From positions 1 through 7,197 of the forward strand of contig JACZUR010000115.1 of the NCBI GenBank assembly GCA_022573095.1: a DNA stretch of 7,197 nucleotides. Reading direction: 5' to 3'. The translations under genes and the position numbers were made by a program. Numbering within the stretch: the first letter of the stretch is position 1; the number at the start of each line of letters is the position of its first letter. The notes beneath the pieces were generated by a model. It worked only from the letters and a program-made list of their open reading frames with translations, made no database searches and was not told the DNA's origin. Shown here piece after piece: positions 6,191 to 7,197 of this stretch. Source of the stretch: Gemmatimonadota bacterium. Its GTDB lineage: Bacteria > Gemmatimonadota > Gemmatimonadetes > Gemmatimonadales > GWC2-71-9.

Positions 6191-6219
6191 AGTTTACCCA
6201 GGCCACCGTCAGCGGTCAA
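6191..6219 (-). promoter_or_regulatory. guaB: Sigma70-like promoter candidate for guaB
   Basis: On the minus strand TTGACC (6219-6214) and TAAACT (6196-6191) are separated by exactly 17 bases. The -35 box matches five of six consensus positions and the -10 box four of six. The -35 box contains the TGA stop codon of the DUF2281-like gene. The start point would be near 6184, giving a leader of about 75 bases that includes the terminator hairpin. An imperfect inverted repeat, GCC(A)TGGG (6181-6188) with CCCAGGC (6197-6203), brackets the -10 box. This is pattern matching only. Confidence 0.42.
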
Positions 6220-6626
6220 GTTTCTTCGCTTGACTCCGGCTCTGGCTTGTCGCTCTCCCGTCCAGCATCAGCGGCCTTCTCGGCACCCTTCTTCTCACCA
6301 AGTTTCGGCGCCTCACTGTCCGTTGCTACATCAGCGACCTTCTGGATCTCGTCCACCACAGCTTTGCCGGCGGCTGAAACTCCCGATGCCACTTTGCCTG
6401 CCGCCTCGACGGCCTGCATCGTCCCCTTGATAGCAGCAACAGGAACCTTGGAGGCCCTCAGTACATCTTCGACACCCTCGGCGAGCTTCTGGAACGGACT
6501 TGCCTGGACCTCATCTGTGCCATACTTGCGTTCGAGAAACTCGAGATAGTCCACCACCTGATAGACTACTTCGTCAGGCAGGTTTTCCAATTTGCGCTGA
6601 ATACGCATTCGCATTACGTCGTTCAT
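6216..6626 (-). CDS. Small DUF2281-like protein with an Ala-rich charged tail
   Basis: The function is not established. I place the start at the ATG at 6626 (136 aa), because GAGGGA lies seven bases upstream. An in-frame GTG at 6641 overlaps the upstream stop codon (TAGTG) but lacks its own binding site. Residues 9-36, from I-Q-R-K-L-E-N-L-P through E-F-L-E-R-K-Y-G, are a helix pair typical of DUF2281-like proteins, which are usually only about 70-80 aa long. The rest is different: residues 60-100 are an Ala/Val/Gly/Lys-rich stretch likely to be helical, and 101-136 form a Glu/Lys/Ser/Pro-rich, probably disordered acidic end. No signal peptide or membrane segment is seen. Some DUF2281 proteins occur near toxin genes, but none is visible here. 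The start lies 14 bases after the SH3b gene stop, so translation is probably coupled. Confidence 0.75.
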   Translation of the reverse strand: MNDVMRMRIQRKLENLPDEVVYQVVDYLEFLERKYGTDEVQASPFQKLAEGVEDVLRASKVPVAAIKGTMQAVEAAGKVASGVSAAGKAVVDEIQKVADVATDSEAPKLGEKKGAEKAADAGRESDKPEPESSEET

Positions 6627-6640
6627 GGTGTGTTCCCTCA

Positions 6641-7197
6641 CTAATCGTTGCTCGGCGCTAGATCCAGCAGCTCGAGAATCGGATTTCCAAGACTCTGCGA
6701 TCGCGCCGATCGAACTCGTCCGATGATCCAGATCTCCTCGAGCGGCTGAAGCGCCTCTGCTTCCGCCACTCGATCGGCGGGAAGCAAGACGTATATAAAA
6801 CCAGACTCTGGAATAGGGCCCCGCACGAGCATAAAATGCTGGCCCGTCGGCAAGTCACGCCGCAGTTCGTTGGCAACCTGAACCGAGATGAACTGGACCT
6901 TCCACTGTAACACACTCCCCGTATAATCCTGGGGTCGCGCCCTCACTTCAGCGCCGCTGACACCTCCGATCGGCCCACCCTCCGCAGGCCGCAGCTCGTC
7001 AAGCTTGACCCACCCTTCGAGTTGAATGTGCACCCAAATTCCCGACCGCTCCAAGATCCTCACGGGCGTTTCGGGGGATATGATCCCACGATTCTCCGCA
7101 TCGGGTACGATTCGTAGGTAGGTCGTGTCGGTGGTAACCGCGATGTCGAGGCTCGGGGGATCACCGGCGTTGGCGGTTTGAGTCCCAACGCGCGGCG
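6641..7197 (-). CDS. SH3b-domain protein, 5' end beyond the window
   Basis: The reading frame is open from the TAG stop at 6641 to the window edge, so the true start lies outside; 184 residues are visible. The GTG at 7063 is inside a domain and is unlikely to be the start. Visible residues 18-68, beginning I-A-V-T-T-D-T-T-Y-L-R, show the bacterial SH3 (SH3b) pattern: Y-L-R-I-V-P-D at 26-32, then V-R-I-L-E-R-S-G-I-W-V-H-I at 45-57 and E-G-W-V-K-L-D-E-L at 60-68. Such domains commonly bind cell-wall peptides or proteins in the envelope, so export is likely, but the signal peptide cannot be seen. Residues 93-184 are a second, beta-rich region I do not recognise. It contains F-M-L-V-R-G-P-I-P-E-S-G-F-I-Y-V and ends I-G-R-V-R-S-A-R-S-Q-S-L-G-N-P, which could be OB-like. 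The stop overlaps a possible GTG start of the next gene. Confidence 0.7.
   Translation of the reverse strand, partial: PRVGTQTANAGDPPSLDIAVTTDTTYLRIVPDAENRGIISPETPVRILERSGIWVHIQLEGWVKLDELRPAEGGPIGGVSGAEVRARPQDYTGSVLQWKVQFISVQVANELRRDLPTGQHFMLVRGPIPESGFIYVLLPADRVAEAEALQPLEEIWIIGRVRSARSQSLGNPILELLDLAPSND

Overview
The window looks like a chromosomal housekeeping region of a GC-rich, Gram-negative-type bacterium. A lipoprotein with a lipobox, Sec-type signal peptides and a DUF2911 periplasmic-type protein all point to an envelope with a secreted compartment. A DUF2911 protein next to a diheme cytochrome of the reaction-centre-cytochrome type with TPRs, plus GGGAnTCGGGA-like and GAGGG-type low-complexity DNA between genes, recalls Gemmatimonadota or Acidobacteriota. 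That placement is an inference from gene content only. There is no mobile element, CRISPR array, rRNA or tRNA that I can support.

Layout. Positions 1-112 are upstream DNA with a weak promoter candidate. Positions 113-1105 (+) encode a diheme c-type cytochrome lipoprotein with C-terminal TPRs. It converges on a long minus-strand block; the 139-bp gap between them holds three GC-rich inverted repeats without T-tracts. Reading the minus strand in its own direction, the block runs as follows: an SH3b-domain protein (its 5' end lies beyond position 7197), a small DUF2281-like protein overlapping it by one base, a promoter candidate, an intrinsic terminator, guaB (IMP dehydrogenase), nrnA (DHH phosphoesterase), mrp/apbC (Fe-S carrier ATPase) and a secreted DUF2911 protein. 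No gene-free stretch exceeds 300 bases. The largest gaps (2100-2282, 4464-4641) carry low-complexity repeats.

How the genes relate. guaB makes XMP for guanine nucleotide synthesis, NrnA recycles nanoRNA and pAp to mononucleotides, and Mrp supplies Fe-S clusters. They share orientation but not an obvious single pathway. The SH3b and DUF2281-like genes look translationally linked. The DUF2911 protein and the cytochrome act outside the cytoplasm.

The most interesting part is the guaB leader (6105-6219). A sigma70-like promoter starts in the stop codon of the upstream gene. A strong intrinsic terminator sits only 21 nt before the guaB start codon. A 26-codon open frame begins near the predicted transcription start, runs through the terminator and ends in an ATGA overlap with guaB. 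This arrangement would suit transcription attenuation or translational coupling, but it could also be a plain end-of-operon terminator. Two gene starts differ from the longest-ORF choice because of ribosome-binding sites (cytochrome, DUF2281-like), one because of a signal peptide and ribosome-binding site (DUF2911), and the SH3b gene is open to the window edge.
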